From assembly GCF_014697585.1 (NCBI RefSeq), contig NZ_JACJSB010000018.1, positions 31,344 to 95,343 of the forward strand: a DNA stretch of 64,000 nt. Direction: 5' to 3'. This DNA is from Dolichospermum sp. FACHB-1091. Lineage in GTDB: Bacteria > Cyanobacteriota > Cyanobacteriia > Cyanobacteriales > Nostocaceae. The notes under the pieces are model-generated. The model did no database searches, was not told the DNA's origin, and saw only the letters and a list, made by a program, of their open reading frames with translations. A program made the translations under genes and the position numbers. Positions 36,913 through 44,751 of this stretch are shown here, in pieces. Within the stretch, counting starts at the first letter, position 1, and every line of letters begins with the position of its first letter.

Positions 36913-37332
36913 TTATTGTGGCATAATTACCGGAATAACTTGGTTTTTATTACGCCGATACACAAGAAAATCACTATCAAAAGTTAACAAAAAACTATCA
37001 TTATAAAGTTCAGACATCCTCACCAGACAAGCATCTGCAAAAAACATCGGAACAGATTGATAAATCTTGAGAAATTCACCAATAATTACAGCTTCATCAT
37101 CCAAATTAAAAGGTACTTTAATAACTCCATTCTTCACCAAATTTATCACAGCATCTTGACCACCATAAACATTTCGCAACAAAAAACAAGTCTCAGAAAT
37201 TACAGCTTCACAAGTTAATAAAGGAGGCTCAATATTATCCCATTGTGCTGTCACCCAACCATGAAACTGATCACGACGATTAATGATAGCTACCAATGGA
37301 CTCGTATCTAATAAAACACATCCTCTCATCAT
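36913..37332 (-). CDS. PIN-domain toxin (VapC family)
   Basis: 139 residues. VLLDTSPLVAIINRRDQ holds the first Asp, a central Glu lies in EAVISETCF, and FADACLVRMSE and LLTFDSDFLVY hold the later acidic residues. It overlaps the antitoxin by 4 nt (ATGA). A truncated copy of its 3' end lies at 33282-33393. Confidence 0.88.
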   Translation of the reverse strand: MMRGCVLLDTSPLVAIINRRDQFHGWVTAQWDNIEPPLLTCEAVISETCFLLRNVYGGQDAVINLVKNGVIKVPFNLDDEAVIIGEFLKIYQSVPMFFADACLVRMSELYNDSFLLTFDSDFLVYRRNKNQVIPVIMPQ

Positions 37333-37565
37333 GCACCGTAACCATTCATATAATCTTTATTAGTAGATAAATCATCGGCTACTTCCACACAACCAACATA
37401 TTCTTGAGCCATAGCTAAAGCTGAAATACCTGATTTTTTTGTTTGATTAGATAACCCTTGTTTTTGCATTTTAGCTAATAAAAACTCTACAAAATCTAAG
37501 GCTTCTTGTTGTTTATCAGGAGGTAATATTTTTACCTTATCTATAATTATTTCTTCAACAGTCAT
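37329..37565 (-). CDS. DUF2281-like antitoxin of the PIN pair
   Basis: 78 residues. The N-terminal VEEIIIDKVKILPPDKQQEALDFVEFLLA is the DUF2281/VapB-like helix pair, and the acidic tail includes DDLSTNKDYMNGYGA. First gene of the pair with the PIN toxin at 36913. Confidence 0.85.
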   Translation of the reverse strand: MTVEEIIIDKVKILPPDKQQEALDFVEFLLAKMQKQGLSNQTKKSGISALAMAQEYVGCVEVADDLSTNKDYMNGYGA

Positions 37566-37735
37566 TTGATTTGTCCTTGAGAATCAATTAATTTTTAAAA
37601 TCATTATACATCAGTAGGTTAGGTTAAAGCAAGAAAAACCAACATCACGAAATATCACGAATAGTGTTTTCTACCAATGGCAGAAAATGACAAAAACCGC
37701 CACAATATAAAAAAGTATATTCAAAAAATCACATT

Positions 37736-37970
37736 ATGAAAAGTATGAATATTTCCTTACCTGACACCATGGGCGATTATATAGAAAAGTAGCGCAAAGA
37801 GGTTACAGCAGCGAAGCGTGAATATTTTCGGGAATTAGTGCGACAAGACCAAAAACTCCAAAGTAAAAGAACGACTACAAACCCTGCTTTTAGAAGGATT
37901 AAACTCAGGAAATGCAACAGAAATAACAGCACAAGATTGGGAAGATATTCGTCAAGCAGTGCAAGAATAG
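37736..37970 (+). pseudogene. parD-like antitoxin relic, copy 3
   Basis: Starts as the other copies do, has the same missing base at the GAAAAGTAG site, plus extra frame changes near CAGCGAAGCGTG and AAAACTCCAAAG. Ends at a TAG after DIRQAVQE. Not functional. Confidence 0.85.
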
Positions 37971-38017
37971 AATAAAATTGATACTAGAATTATTAAAATT
38001 TAGCACCGGGAGCAAAA

Positions 38018-38386
38018 TTGAATCAAGAGGACATAATTTATCAACAAATTATAGCAATTGCCAGTAGTTACGGAATATTTGATTGTATACCCTGTGCTAG
38101 AGCAATCAAAGAATTTTTAATCAGACAAAATATTCAGGGTAAACATATTAAAATAAATACAAATTCTCAAGATCCAATTTATGGCAGAATTTATGATGAT
38201 AGTATTGGAGAATTGATTGCCACCACAGGTCATCATGAAGGTGTTATAATAGAGATAAATAACGTAGAACTTGTTTTTGACAATATTCACCATCAAGGCA
38301 TTACCCGATTAAACTGGATACAGAATCTCTATTCACCTATATTAGATGCAGGATTAGAGTTTCAAATCACAGAGACTTACTTTTAA
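38018..38386 (+). CDS. Papain-fold toxin domain protein
   Basis: 122 residues of the Tox-PL-2 papain-fold kind found in cyanobacterial polymorphic toxins. A catalytic Cys is likely in DCIPCARAIKEFL, the His in TTGHHEGVIIEINNVELVFDN. TTG start with GGGAG before it. It lacks a secretion or delivery domain, so it is an orphan cassette or an intracellular toxin. The next gene is the probable immunity partner. Confidence 0.75.
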   Translation: MNQEDIIYQQIIAIASSYGIFDCIPCARAIKEFLIRQNIQGKHIKINTNSQDPIYGRIYDDSIGELIATTGHHEGVIIEINNVELVFDNIHHQGITRLNWIQNLYSPILDAGLEFQITETYF

Positions 38387-38409
38387 CCTAGAAATTTAGA
38401 GAGTTAAAC

Positions 38410-38751
38410 ATGGATAATCTCTACAACTTACTGCAAAAGATCAAAAAAAGACCTGCAATGTATTTAGGTAAAAATTCTATTTTTAGCCTCCAAGCATTTT
38501 TAGATGGATACTATTTTGCCCGTCGAGAAATTGGTATTCCCTTAACAGCAGAAGAAACAGAATTTCAAACTTTTTTGCAATGGATAAGACACAAATTTAA
38601 TGTAGAAACAAGTCAATTATGGTCAAGTATTATTCTATTTCATTCAGCCGATGAAAAAAGCGCAGTAGATAGATTTTTTACCTTGTTTGAAGAATTTTGT
38701 CAAAATCAGAAAAATCATGAAATAGCAAAAATTGATGAATTAGTTTCATGA
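38410..38751 (+). CDS. Probable immunity protein for the papain-fold toxin
   Basis: 113 residues. MDNLYNLLQKIKKRPAMYLG and FSLQAFLDGYYFARREIG are conserved in small proteins seen next to toxin cassettes. The position 23 bp behind the papain-fold gene supports an immunity role; this is inference. A broken copy of its first 38 codons lies at 40463-40577. Confidence 0.6.
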   Translation: MDNLYNLLQKIKKRPAMYLGKNSIFSLQAFLDGYYFARREIGIPLTAEETEFQTFLQWIRHKFNVETSQLWSSIILFHSADEKSAVDRFFTLFEEFCQNQKNHEIAKIDELVS

Positions 38752-38776
38752 AAATAAAAATTATGGTGTAGGTTGG

Positions 38777-38863
38777 GAACAATTACAAATCCTGCTTTTA
38801 GAAGTATTAAGCTCAGGAAATGCAACAGAAATGACAGCACAAGATTGGGAAGATATTCGTCAA
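38777..38863 (+). pseudogene. parD relic, tail fragment
   Basis: About 87 bp encode the ParD tail pattern SGNATEMTAQDWEDIRQ only. Start and middle are missing. Confidence 0.75.
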
Positions 38864-38910
38864 TACACCTCTTACCATTCCCAAAAAAAACAATCTTCAC
38901 AAACTCAATC

Positions 38911-39228
38911 TTATTCAGACTCTTCATCTAGATAAGATTGACGACTGTGACGAACATGAATAATAGCTATAACATCTTCTTCAAGAACAAATAAAACTCG
39001 ATATTTTCTTTGTTTTCCCACCCATAGTTGGCGAATTTCACGACCAAGTTTTGTTGATTCTGGAGCTATACTACATCGGTTAGGAAATTTTTTTAGTGAC
39101 GCAATAGCATCTTCAAATTGATAATACCAATTGTTCGCTACTTCAGCACTCAAATTATCACACATCCAACGATAGGAGTTTTCAATTTCCTGAAATGCAG
39201 TAGGTTGAATAATAACTTGATAATTCAT
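38911..39228 (-). CDS. RelE/ParE-type toxin
   Basis: 105 residues. MNYQVIIQPTAFQEIENSYRW at the start and GREIRQLWVGKQRKYRVLFVLEED and IIHVRHSRQSY at the end are the RelE/ParE core with the Arg/His-rich active end. Coupled by a 4-nt overlap to the upstream antitoxin. Confidence 0.87.
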   Translation of the reverse strand: MNYQVIIQPTAFQEIENSYRWMCDNLSAEVANNWYYQFEDAIASLKKFPNRCSIAPESTKLGREIRQLWVGKQRKYRVLFVLEEDVIAIIHVRHSRQSYLDEESE

Positions 39229-39494
39229 GAGCGAGGAGGAATGTTATATTTTTGTTGTAGAGTTGCCAAAACTTGATCCGCAGGAATCCCTTCACCGCGC
39301 TCAAATTCATCTAATCCTTTACGAATACCTACTATTGTTTCTAAGTAATCTATTCTTGCTAACAATTCTTGATAGGAAACTGGGGGTTTTTGTGGTGCTG
39401 TTTTGAGTGATTGCAAAAAACCAAACACATCTTCTAAAAGTTCGTTGGGTGTGTTGTCAATTTCTTGTAACAGTAATTCTTTGATAGTCATCAC
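39225..39494 (-). CDS. Antitoxin of the RelE/ParE pair
   Basis: 89 residues. The helical N-terminus MTIKELLLQEIDNTPNELLEDVFGFLQSL is DUF2281-like, and the C-terminus has GLDEFERGEGIPADQVLATLQQ, a common form of cyanobacterial RelE partner. A second start codon follows at once. Confidence 0.82.
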   Translation of the reverse strand: MMTIKELLLQEIDNTPNELLEDVFGFLQSLKTAPQKPPVSYQELLARIDYLETIVGIRKGLDEFERGEGIPADQVLATLQQKYNIPPRS

Positions 39495-39715
39495 AGTTAA
39501 TAAATCAAATTGATGTTTTTATTATAGCAATTATTTTCAGTTTTATATAGATAAGTTAATTATTCTTATTACAACTAAAGTAAGTAGGTTAGGTTAACCC
39601 AAGAAAACCCAACATTACCCAAACCACCCAACTATCACCAATAGTTTTTTCTACCAATGACAGAACATGACAACAACCGCCATAATATAAAAAAGTATAT
39701 TCAAGAAGTCACATT

Positions 39716-39974
39716 ATGAAAAGTATGAATATTTCCTTACCTGACACCATGGGCGATTATATAGAAAAGTAGCGCAAGGAGGTTACAGCAGCGAAGCGTG
39801 AATATTTTCGGGAGTTAGTGCGACAAGACCAAAAACTCCAAAGTAAAAGAACGACTACAAACCCTGCTTTTAGAAGGATTAAACTCAGGAAATGCAACAG
39901 AAATGACAGCACAAGACTGGGAAGATATTCGTCAAGCAGTGCGGGATAAACTAAAATTGAGAAATAACCCTTAA
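39716..39974 (+). pseudogene. parD-like antitoxin relic, copy 4
   Basis: Same start, same missing base at GAAAAGTAG, and the same secondary frame changes as copy 3. The end reads TAQDWEDIRQAVRDKLKLRN. A RelE-type TA pair begins 13 bp later. Confidence 0.85.
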
Positions 39975-39987
39975 CTCAGTCACCACC

Positions 39988-40206
39988 ATGCAAGTTAACG
40001 AACTCACTATTGAGCAACTTAAAGACCTCATTCGAGAAACAGTGAGAGAAACCATAGAAGAACTGCTAACAGACCCAGATACAAACCAAACTATCAAAGA
40101 TAATTTTAAACAAGAATTATTAGCAATTCGGAAGCGCAGAGAACACGGTGCTAGAGGTATTTCTACCGCAGAAGTTATGCAAAGACTAGGTTTAGAAAAC
40201 AGATGA
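39988..40206 (+). CDS. Antitoxin of a RelE-type pair
   Basis: 72 residues, acidic and helical: LTIEQLKDLIRETVRETIEELL, then GARGISTAEVMQRLGLENR. Overlaps the toxin start by 4 nt. This type is a common partner of RelE/ParE toxins in cyanobacteria. Confidence 0.83.
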   Translation: MQVNELTIEQLKDLIRETVRETIEELLTDPDTNQTIKDNFKQELLAIRKRREHGARGISTAEVMQRLGLENR

Positions 40207-40463
40207 ATTACCTAGTTGAGTATGAACCGGAAGCACTAGCAGACTTAGCAAAATTGACAAAATCAGTTTGTCAAAGAATAGTTAATAAAATTAATTGGTT
40301 AGCTGGAAATTTTGACCAAATTACACCCCAAACCTTGACTGCTGAATTATCCGGTTTCTTTAAATTGAGAGTTGGAGATTATCGAGTAATTTATGAATTT
40401 GATCCTGACCAAAGAATTATTTTTATTGACAGAGTGGGACATCGAAGTGAGATATATAAATAA
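40203..40463 (+). CDS. RelE-type mRNA interferase toxin
   Basis: 86 residues. MNYLVEYEPEALADLAKLTKS, then FFKLRVGDYRVIYEFDPDQ and IIFIDRVGHRSEIY give the RelE core with the Arg and late His/Tyr. Its stop overlaps the start of the broken immunity-gene copy that follows. Confidence 0.9.
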   Translation: MNYLVEYEPEALADLAKLTKSVCQRIVNKINWLAGNFDQITPQTLTAELSGFFKLRVGDYRVIYEFDPDQRIIFIDRVGHRSEIYK

Positions 40464-40655
40464 TGGATAATCTTTACAACTTACTGCAAAAGATTAAAAA
40501 AAGACCTGCAATGTATTTAGGTAAAAATTCTATTTTTAGCCTCCAAGCATTTTTAGATGGATACTATTTTGCACGTCAGAAATGACAGCACAAGATTGGG
40601 AAGATATTCGTCAAGCAGTTCGTGAGAAAACTAACAAACGTCAAAGTGCAAATTA
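40463..40655 (+). pseudogene. Chimeric relic: immunity-gene head joined to parD tail
   Basis: 40463-40577 nearly repeat the first 38 codons of the gene at 38410 (MDNLYNLLQKIKKRPAMYLG to YYFAR). From 40577 the sequence jumps to the parD tail (MTAQDWEDIRQAVREKTNKR). Two repeats have recombined here. No sensible single protein results. Confidence 0.85.
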
Positions 40656-40699
40656 GCCATGATCTATTAAATTAAAAAAAGACCTCCAAAAAAAACGCT

Positions 40700-40918
40700 A
40701 TGAAATTTCAAGTAATATTCACTTATGACTCAGAATATCTAGGTTACATTGCTGAAGTACCAGAACTTCCTGGTTGTGTCAGTCAAGGTAAAACTTTAGA
40801 TGAAGCAATTGAAAATATCAAAGATGCTATCAAAGACTATCTTCACGTATTAGAAAAACATGGTAAACCTTATGTACCTAAAGAATCTCAATCTTTTGTA
40901 GGAGAAGTATTAGTATAA
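40700..40918 (+). CDS. hicB: HicB-type antitoxin
   Basis: 72 residues with the partial RNase H-like HicB fold: FTYDSEYLGYIAEVPELPGCVSQGKTLDEAIENIKDAI, then LHVLEKHGKPYVP. HicB normally neutralises the HicA RNase. Here HicA is truncated (40919-40978), so this is an orphan antitoxin. Confidence 0.9.
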   Translation: MKFQVIFTYDSEYLGYIAEVPELPGCVSQGKTLDEAIENIKDAIKDYLHVLEKHGKPYVPKESQSFVGEVLV

Positions 40919-40978
40919 ATGGGACGTTTATCAAATATCTCCGGTAAACAAACAGTCAAAATCTTTGCAGTGCTGTAA
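40919..40978 (+). pseudogene. Truncated hicA toxin remnant
   Basis: MGRLSNISGKQTVKIFAVL then stop. It matches only the first helix region of HicA; the catalytic His-containing part is lost. The sequence from 40979 to 41085 holds no gene. Confidence 0.75.
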
Positions 40979-41085
40979 GTAGTTCGCAGCATAACAGATA
41001 CACCACCGAAATATTCACCTCACCTGAGAATTATCACCCGACCATGAGTTATAATCAAGATTAAAGTCATAACCATAAAATTACT

Positions 41086-41679
41086 ATGACTATCCAAACC
41101 TTAGACAAAACCACCACAATTTCCGAACAGCAATTTCTTCTACCCGGCCATTACACCTGGGAGGAATTTGAAAAAATAGAAACCTTAACCGCAGACGCAG
41201 CAGGTTTGCGGATAACTTATCTTGATGGGTACATCGAATTTATGACGCTGAGTGAACAACATGAAACTATTAGCAGTGTAATTGCTATATTCTTAGCATT
41301 ATACTTTTTTGAAAAAGGCATAAACTTTATTCCAGTAGGTAGTGCTACTCGTCGCGCAAAAGAAAAAAGTGCTTCCTTTGAACCTGATGAATCTTATTAC
41401 ATCGGAGAAAAAAAGGAAAATCCAGATTTAGCAATTGAAATTAATATTACCAGTGGCAGTATTGATAAACTTGAAAAATACAAACGGTTTAATATTACCG
41501 AAGTCTGGTTTTGGGAAAATAATCAATTGTCTTTATATCATCTCAAAAATGATAATTATGAACAAATTAATCAAAGTGAATTATTGCCAGATTTAGATAT
41601 AGATTTATTGGCGAGTTGTGTTTTAATGCCTTCCATTATTGATGCAAGAACAGCATTTATTAAAGGTATTAAAAAGTAG
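41086..41679 (+). CDS. Uma2 (DUF820) family endonuclease-like protein
   Basis: A 197-residue PD-(D/E)xK-like protein of the large cyanobacterial Uma2 family. It has LPGHYTWEEFEKIETLT and LRITYLDGYIEFM at the start, a central FEPDESYYIG with NPDLAIEINITSGS for the catalytic core, and KYKRFNITEVWFWENNQL at the end. Function of the family is not established. Confidence 0.88.
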   Translation: MTIQTLDKTTTISEQQFLLPGHYTWEEFEKIETLTADAAGLRITYLDGYIEFMTLSEQHETISSVIAIFLALYFFEKGINFIPVGSATRRAKEKSASFEPDESYYIGEKKENPDLAIEINITSGSIDKLEKYKRFNITEVWFWENNQLSLYHLKNDNYEQINQSELLPDLDIDLLASCVLMPSIIDARTAFIKGIKK

Positions 41680-42122
41680 TAGTTTGTAGTTTGGGTTGAC
41701 CCAAGGAAACCCAACAATACCCACCATTAATAACCCTAAATCCAAACATTTGAACACTTTTACTGAGGCTTTAGAATCCTTTAGAACTGCTATTTCTTTT
41801 CGTTTTTTTGAATGGTAGACTGTTAATCGTGACGTATTTGCCGCTCACAAAGCGAGTTTCGGCTTTATTCGGGCTTGATTTTTCTTGAAGTCCCACTATA
41901 TATGTTCATGGATAGATTGACAACACAAATAAAATAAAGTGTTGTTCAGTTTGGACAATCAAAATCGCTACAATAGCTACCACGGCTAGACTTATTCCCA
42001 TTTAATTTTTAAAATTGAGACGATTAGGATTGAATCAAGCTATTTACCTGCCGCCAGAAAGAACTAAAATTAGTAAGACACCTAGCTGAGTTGTACAAAC
42101 TTTTGAAATTAGGAGTGCATAC
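41680..42122. other. Gap with dispersed repeat, before the BioD-like gene
   Basis: A GGGTTGACCCAAGGAAACCC repeat stands right behind the Uma2 stop. The rest is AT-rich and holds no gene. A likely promoter for the next gene could not be placed. Confidence 0.5.
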
Positions 42123-43241
42123 GTGCCAACACTTGCTAAATACTTGCTGGTTGGATCAGTTGAAGCTTACAGTGGCAAATCTGCAACGGTTTTAGGTTTG
42201 TCTCATCAGCTAAAACTTCATGGGTTGGATATCGCTTATGGTAAGCCTTTGGGTAATTTTGTCAAGACACCAACAGGAACAGTAGTTGAGGAAGATGTCC
42301 AGTTTATTACTCATAACCTGAACCTTCCAGACAACCGTATTGCTCCCACCTTATTGTCTTTAGATGAAATTACCGTCCAGAAACGCTTACAGGGAGAAGA
42401 CACAACCAACTATCAACAGTTACTAGTAGAGAAGTATTCACAAATACCAAAGAACAATTTGGTCTTATTAGAAGGACCTGCAAACTTATCAGAAGGAAAT
42501 TTATTTGGATTATCCTTACTGGAACTAGCAGAAAAATTAGATGCTCCTGTACTCTTAATTAGCCGTTATCAATCACTAACTTCTATTGAAGGGTTGTTGT
42601 CTGCTAAACAGCGATTGGGTAAACGGTTAGTGGGTGTCGTGATTAATGAAGTACCTGAAGAAAAATCAGAGTTAGTACAAACCCTGTTGCGTCCATTCTT
42701 GGAAAAACAGGATATTCCTGTACTAGCAACATTACCCAAAAGCGATATCCTTCGCAGTGTGAGTGTAGGCGAATTAGTCAAGCAGTTAAACGCTGAAGTT
42801 CTCTGTCGAAGCGATCGCCTAGATTTATTAGTCCAAAGTCTAGCCATTGGGGCAATGAATGTCAACTCTGCTGTGAAATACTTCCGCAAACGTCAGAATA
42901 TGGCGGTAGTGACTGGGGGAGACCGAGTTGAAATTCAACAAGCAGCCTTAGAAACATCTACTCAATGTCTGATTCTGACTGGACAACTACCACCTCCTGC
43001 ATTTATCCTCAACCGGGCCGAAGAGTTAGAAATCCCGATTTTATCCGTAGATCTGGATACTCTCACCACGGTAGAAATCATTGACCGTACCTTTGGTCAA
43101 GTTCGCGTCCATGAACCAATTAAAATAGAGTGTATTCGCTCTCTTATGTCTGAGCATTTTGATATTGACCGTTTATTATCCCAATTGGGATTTAATCCCG
43201 TAGGAACAAACCCCCCGTGGTTACCCCTTTGCGGGGATTAG
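42123..43241 (+). CDS. BioD-like/DRTGG phosphotransacetylase-family protein
   Basis: 372 residues, GTG start. The N-terminal part is a dethiobiotin-synthetase-like P-loop domain (LLVGSVEAYSGKSATVLGLSHQL, VLLEGPANLSEGN). The middle is a DRTGG domain (LPKSDILRSVSVGELVKQLNAEVLC ... GDRVEIQQAAL). This resembles the N-terminal part of long Pta proteins without the catalytic domain. The last residues NPPWLPLCGD are read from a dispersed hairpin repeat, so the native C-terminus may have been replaced. Confidence 0.82.
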   Translation: MPTLAKYLLVGSVEAYSGKSATVLGLSHQLKLHGLDIAYGKPLGNFVKTPTGTVVEEDVQFITHNLNLPDNRIAPTLLSLDEITVQKRLQGEDTTNYQQLLVEKYSQIPKNNLVLLEGPANLSEGNLFGLSLLELAEKLDAPVLLISRYQSLTSIEGLLSAKQRLGKRLVGVVINEVPEEKSELVQTLLRPFLEKQDIPVLATLPKSDILRSVSVGELVKQLNAEVLCRSDRLDLLVQSLAIGAMNVNSAVKYFRKRQNMAVVTGGDRVEIQQAALETSTQCLILTGQLPPPAFILNRAEELEIPILSVDLDTLTTVEIIDRTFGQVRVHEPIKIECIRSLMSEHFDIDRLLSQLGFNPVGTNPPWLPLCGD

Positions 43242-43345
43242 CTACGTGTAAAAACGTAGGGGCAACCCCCCCCATGGTTGCCCTTTTTCGGGAATTAGAT
43301 ACGTAGAAAAACGTAGGGGCAAACCCCCCGTGGTTGCCCGTAAAT
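43206..43345. repeat. GGGGCAACC hairpin repeat cluster
   Basis: About two units of ACGTAGGGGCAACCCCCC ... GGTTGCCC run from the end of the BioD-like gene to the end of Ycf66. The first unit supplies the last codons and stop of the BioD-like gene. Confidence 0.8.
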
Positions 43346-43353
43346 CCCCTCAA

Positions 43354-44343
43354 TTACTCCTCCTCTGGTTTATTGAATGGGATTTTTTCTGGCAACACTT
43401 CCCCGTCTGGTTTAACTTCCTCAACGTTCATAGCAGGCTTTTGTGTTGCTTCTGTGGTTAATAATTCCGATGTCACAGAATTTGGGGAACTTACTTTTAG
43501 TTCACTGGTAACATCCCTAGTTTCTGCTTCTAAAACAAACACCTCAGTCTGAACTATCTCTATCACAGTTTCAGTTTCCGCTGCTATCGGTGATTCTGAA
43601 ACAAATACCTCAATTTGAGTTATTGATAGATTTTGAGTTTCTGCTGTCACAGGTGCTTCTGTTGTCGGAATTACCTGTTCTTCTTGGGGCTGAATAACTG
43701 GTGCTGTTGGCGCTAGTTCTACCGTTTCTAAAACGGGTGATGGAGAAAAAGTCTCCTCTGATAAACCTTCAGTTACAATTGCTGGAGTGACATTTAGCGA
43801 CTCATCTGGTAAACCTTCAGTTACAATTGCTGGAGTGACATTTAGCGACTCATCTGGTAATTTTGACGGTTGAGTTGCTTGAGTTGTACCTGTCTGTAAA
43901 ATCTGTTCAGTAGTTTTGACAACTGGCTGTTGATTCACAGTCTGTGGTAGCTTTCCTTTTGCACCACTAAACACACTACCAATGAAACCAGATAATTGTC
44001 GAAATTTCTCTTTCACAGAAAACTTTGACATTTGTTCTTGAAAACTAATTTTAATTAGCTCAGGACTGGGTAAAGGAGTTTGCTGTCCTTCGGGGGCTAA
44101 CTGTCTCCGTAATGAGAGAGTTTCTGCCACAAACCATACCAACAGTGCCACACTAGCTATATGACCCAGTAACAGCCCTCCAGTAATTCCAGGTGCAAAA
44201 ATCCAGAGTACCAAAGCATAGAATAGCCCAACCCCACTCCAGATAAAATCATTCTGGCGATGGATTTCTGGAAAAAAGAAAGCTGATAGGTAAATGGCTA
44301 AACTACCAAAAGCGACTACCAACGCTATAAAATAGGCCAGCAT
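43354..44343 (-). CDS. Ycf66 family protein with long repetitive tail
   Basis: 329 residues. N-terminal membrane region MLAYFIALVVAFGSLAIYLSAFF with FIWSGVGLFYALVLWIFAPG and LLLGHIASVALLVWFVAETL identifies Ycf66, a cyanobacterial/plastid membrane protein of unknown role. The C-terminal ~190 residues are Glu/Thr/Pro/Val-rich and low in complexity. They contain a 16-residue tandem duplication (LPDESLNVTPAIVTEG twice) from 43763-43858. Confidence 0.88.
   Translation of the reverse strand: MLAYFIALVVAFGSLAIYLSAFFFPEIHRQNDFIWSGVGLFYALVLWIFAPGITGGLLLGHIASVALLVWFVAETLSLRRQLAPEGQQTPLPSPELIKISFQEQMSKFSVKEKFRQLSGFIGSVFSGAKGKLPQTVNQQPVVKTTEQILQTGTTQATQPSKLPDESLNVTPAIVTEGLPDESLNVTPAIVTEGLSEETFSPSPVLETVELAPTAPVIQPQEEQVIPTTEAPVTAETQNLSITQIEVFVSESPIAAETETVIEIVQTEVFVLEAETRDVTSELKVSSPNSVTSELLTTEATQKPAMNVEEVKPDGEVLPEKIPFNKPEEE
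43763..43858. repeat. Two tandem 48-bp repeats inside the Ycf66 gene
   Basis: Copies 43763-43810 and 43811-43858 look identical by eye and keep the reading frame (16 codons each). A recent tandem duplication in a disordered region. Confidence 0.92.
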
Positions 44344-44381
44344 TTTTTAAAACTCCTTACTATTTCATGAAAGAAAGGGAA

Positions 44382-44444
44382 CAGGGAACTCTTAACAGGG
44401 AACTCTTGACAGGGAACTCTTAACAGGGAACTCTTGACAGGGAA
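44382..44444. repeat. Four and a half tandem 14-bp repeats
   Basis: Unit CAGGGAACTCTTAA/GA, twice seven bases. It lies upstream of the Ycf66 gene within the gap to gnd (44344-44751), which otherwise holds only AT-rich sequence and the gnd promoter region. Confidence 0.92.
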
Positions 44445-44751
44445 AAGATAATAAAGAAAATAGGGGATAGGATAATAGGATAAGGATATTTAATTTTTAT
44501 TGCCTCTTGCCTCTTGCCTATCCTTCCGCTATGTATTTTAATTTTGCAAACTTCGTCACTAATTTGTCACTAATTTGTTGACTGAGATACAAAATGAAAA
44601 TAATTATTCATATTGGTCGTAATTTTGGGAAATTCTTGAGAAACTCTTAATATCTTCTTTAGGAGTGAAGCGAAAATCTCGGACTACCCTTAAAGAGAAA
44701 GGATCTGCAAGACAAAGAGCCAAACCCAAACAAAAGATTTGAACACAAACT

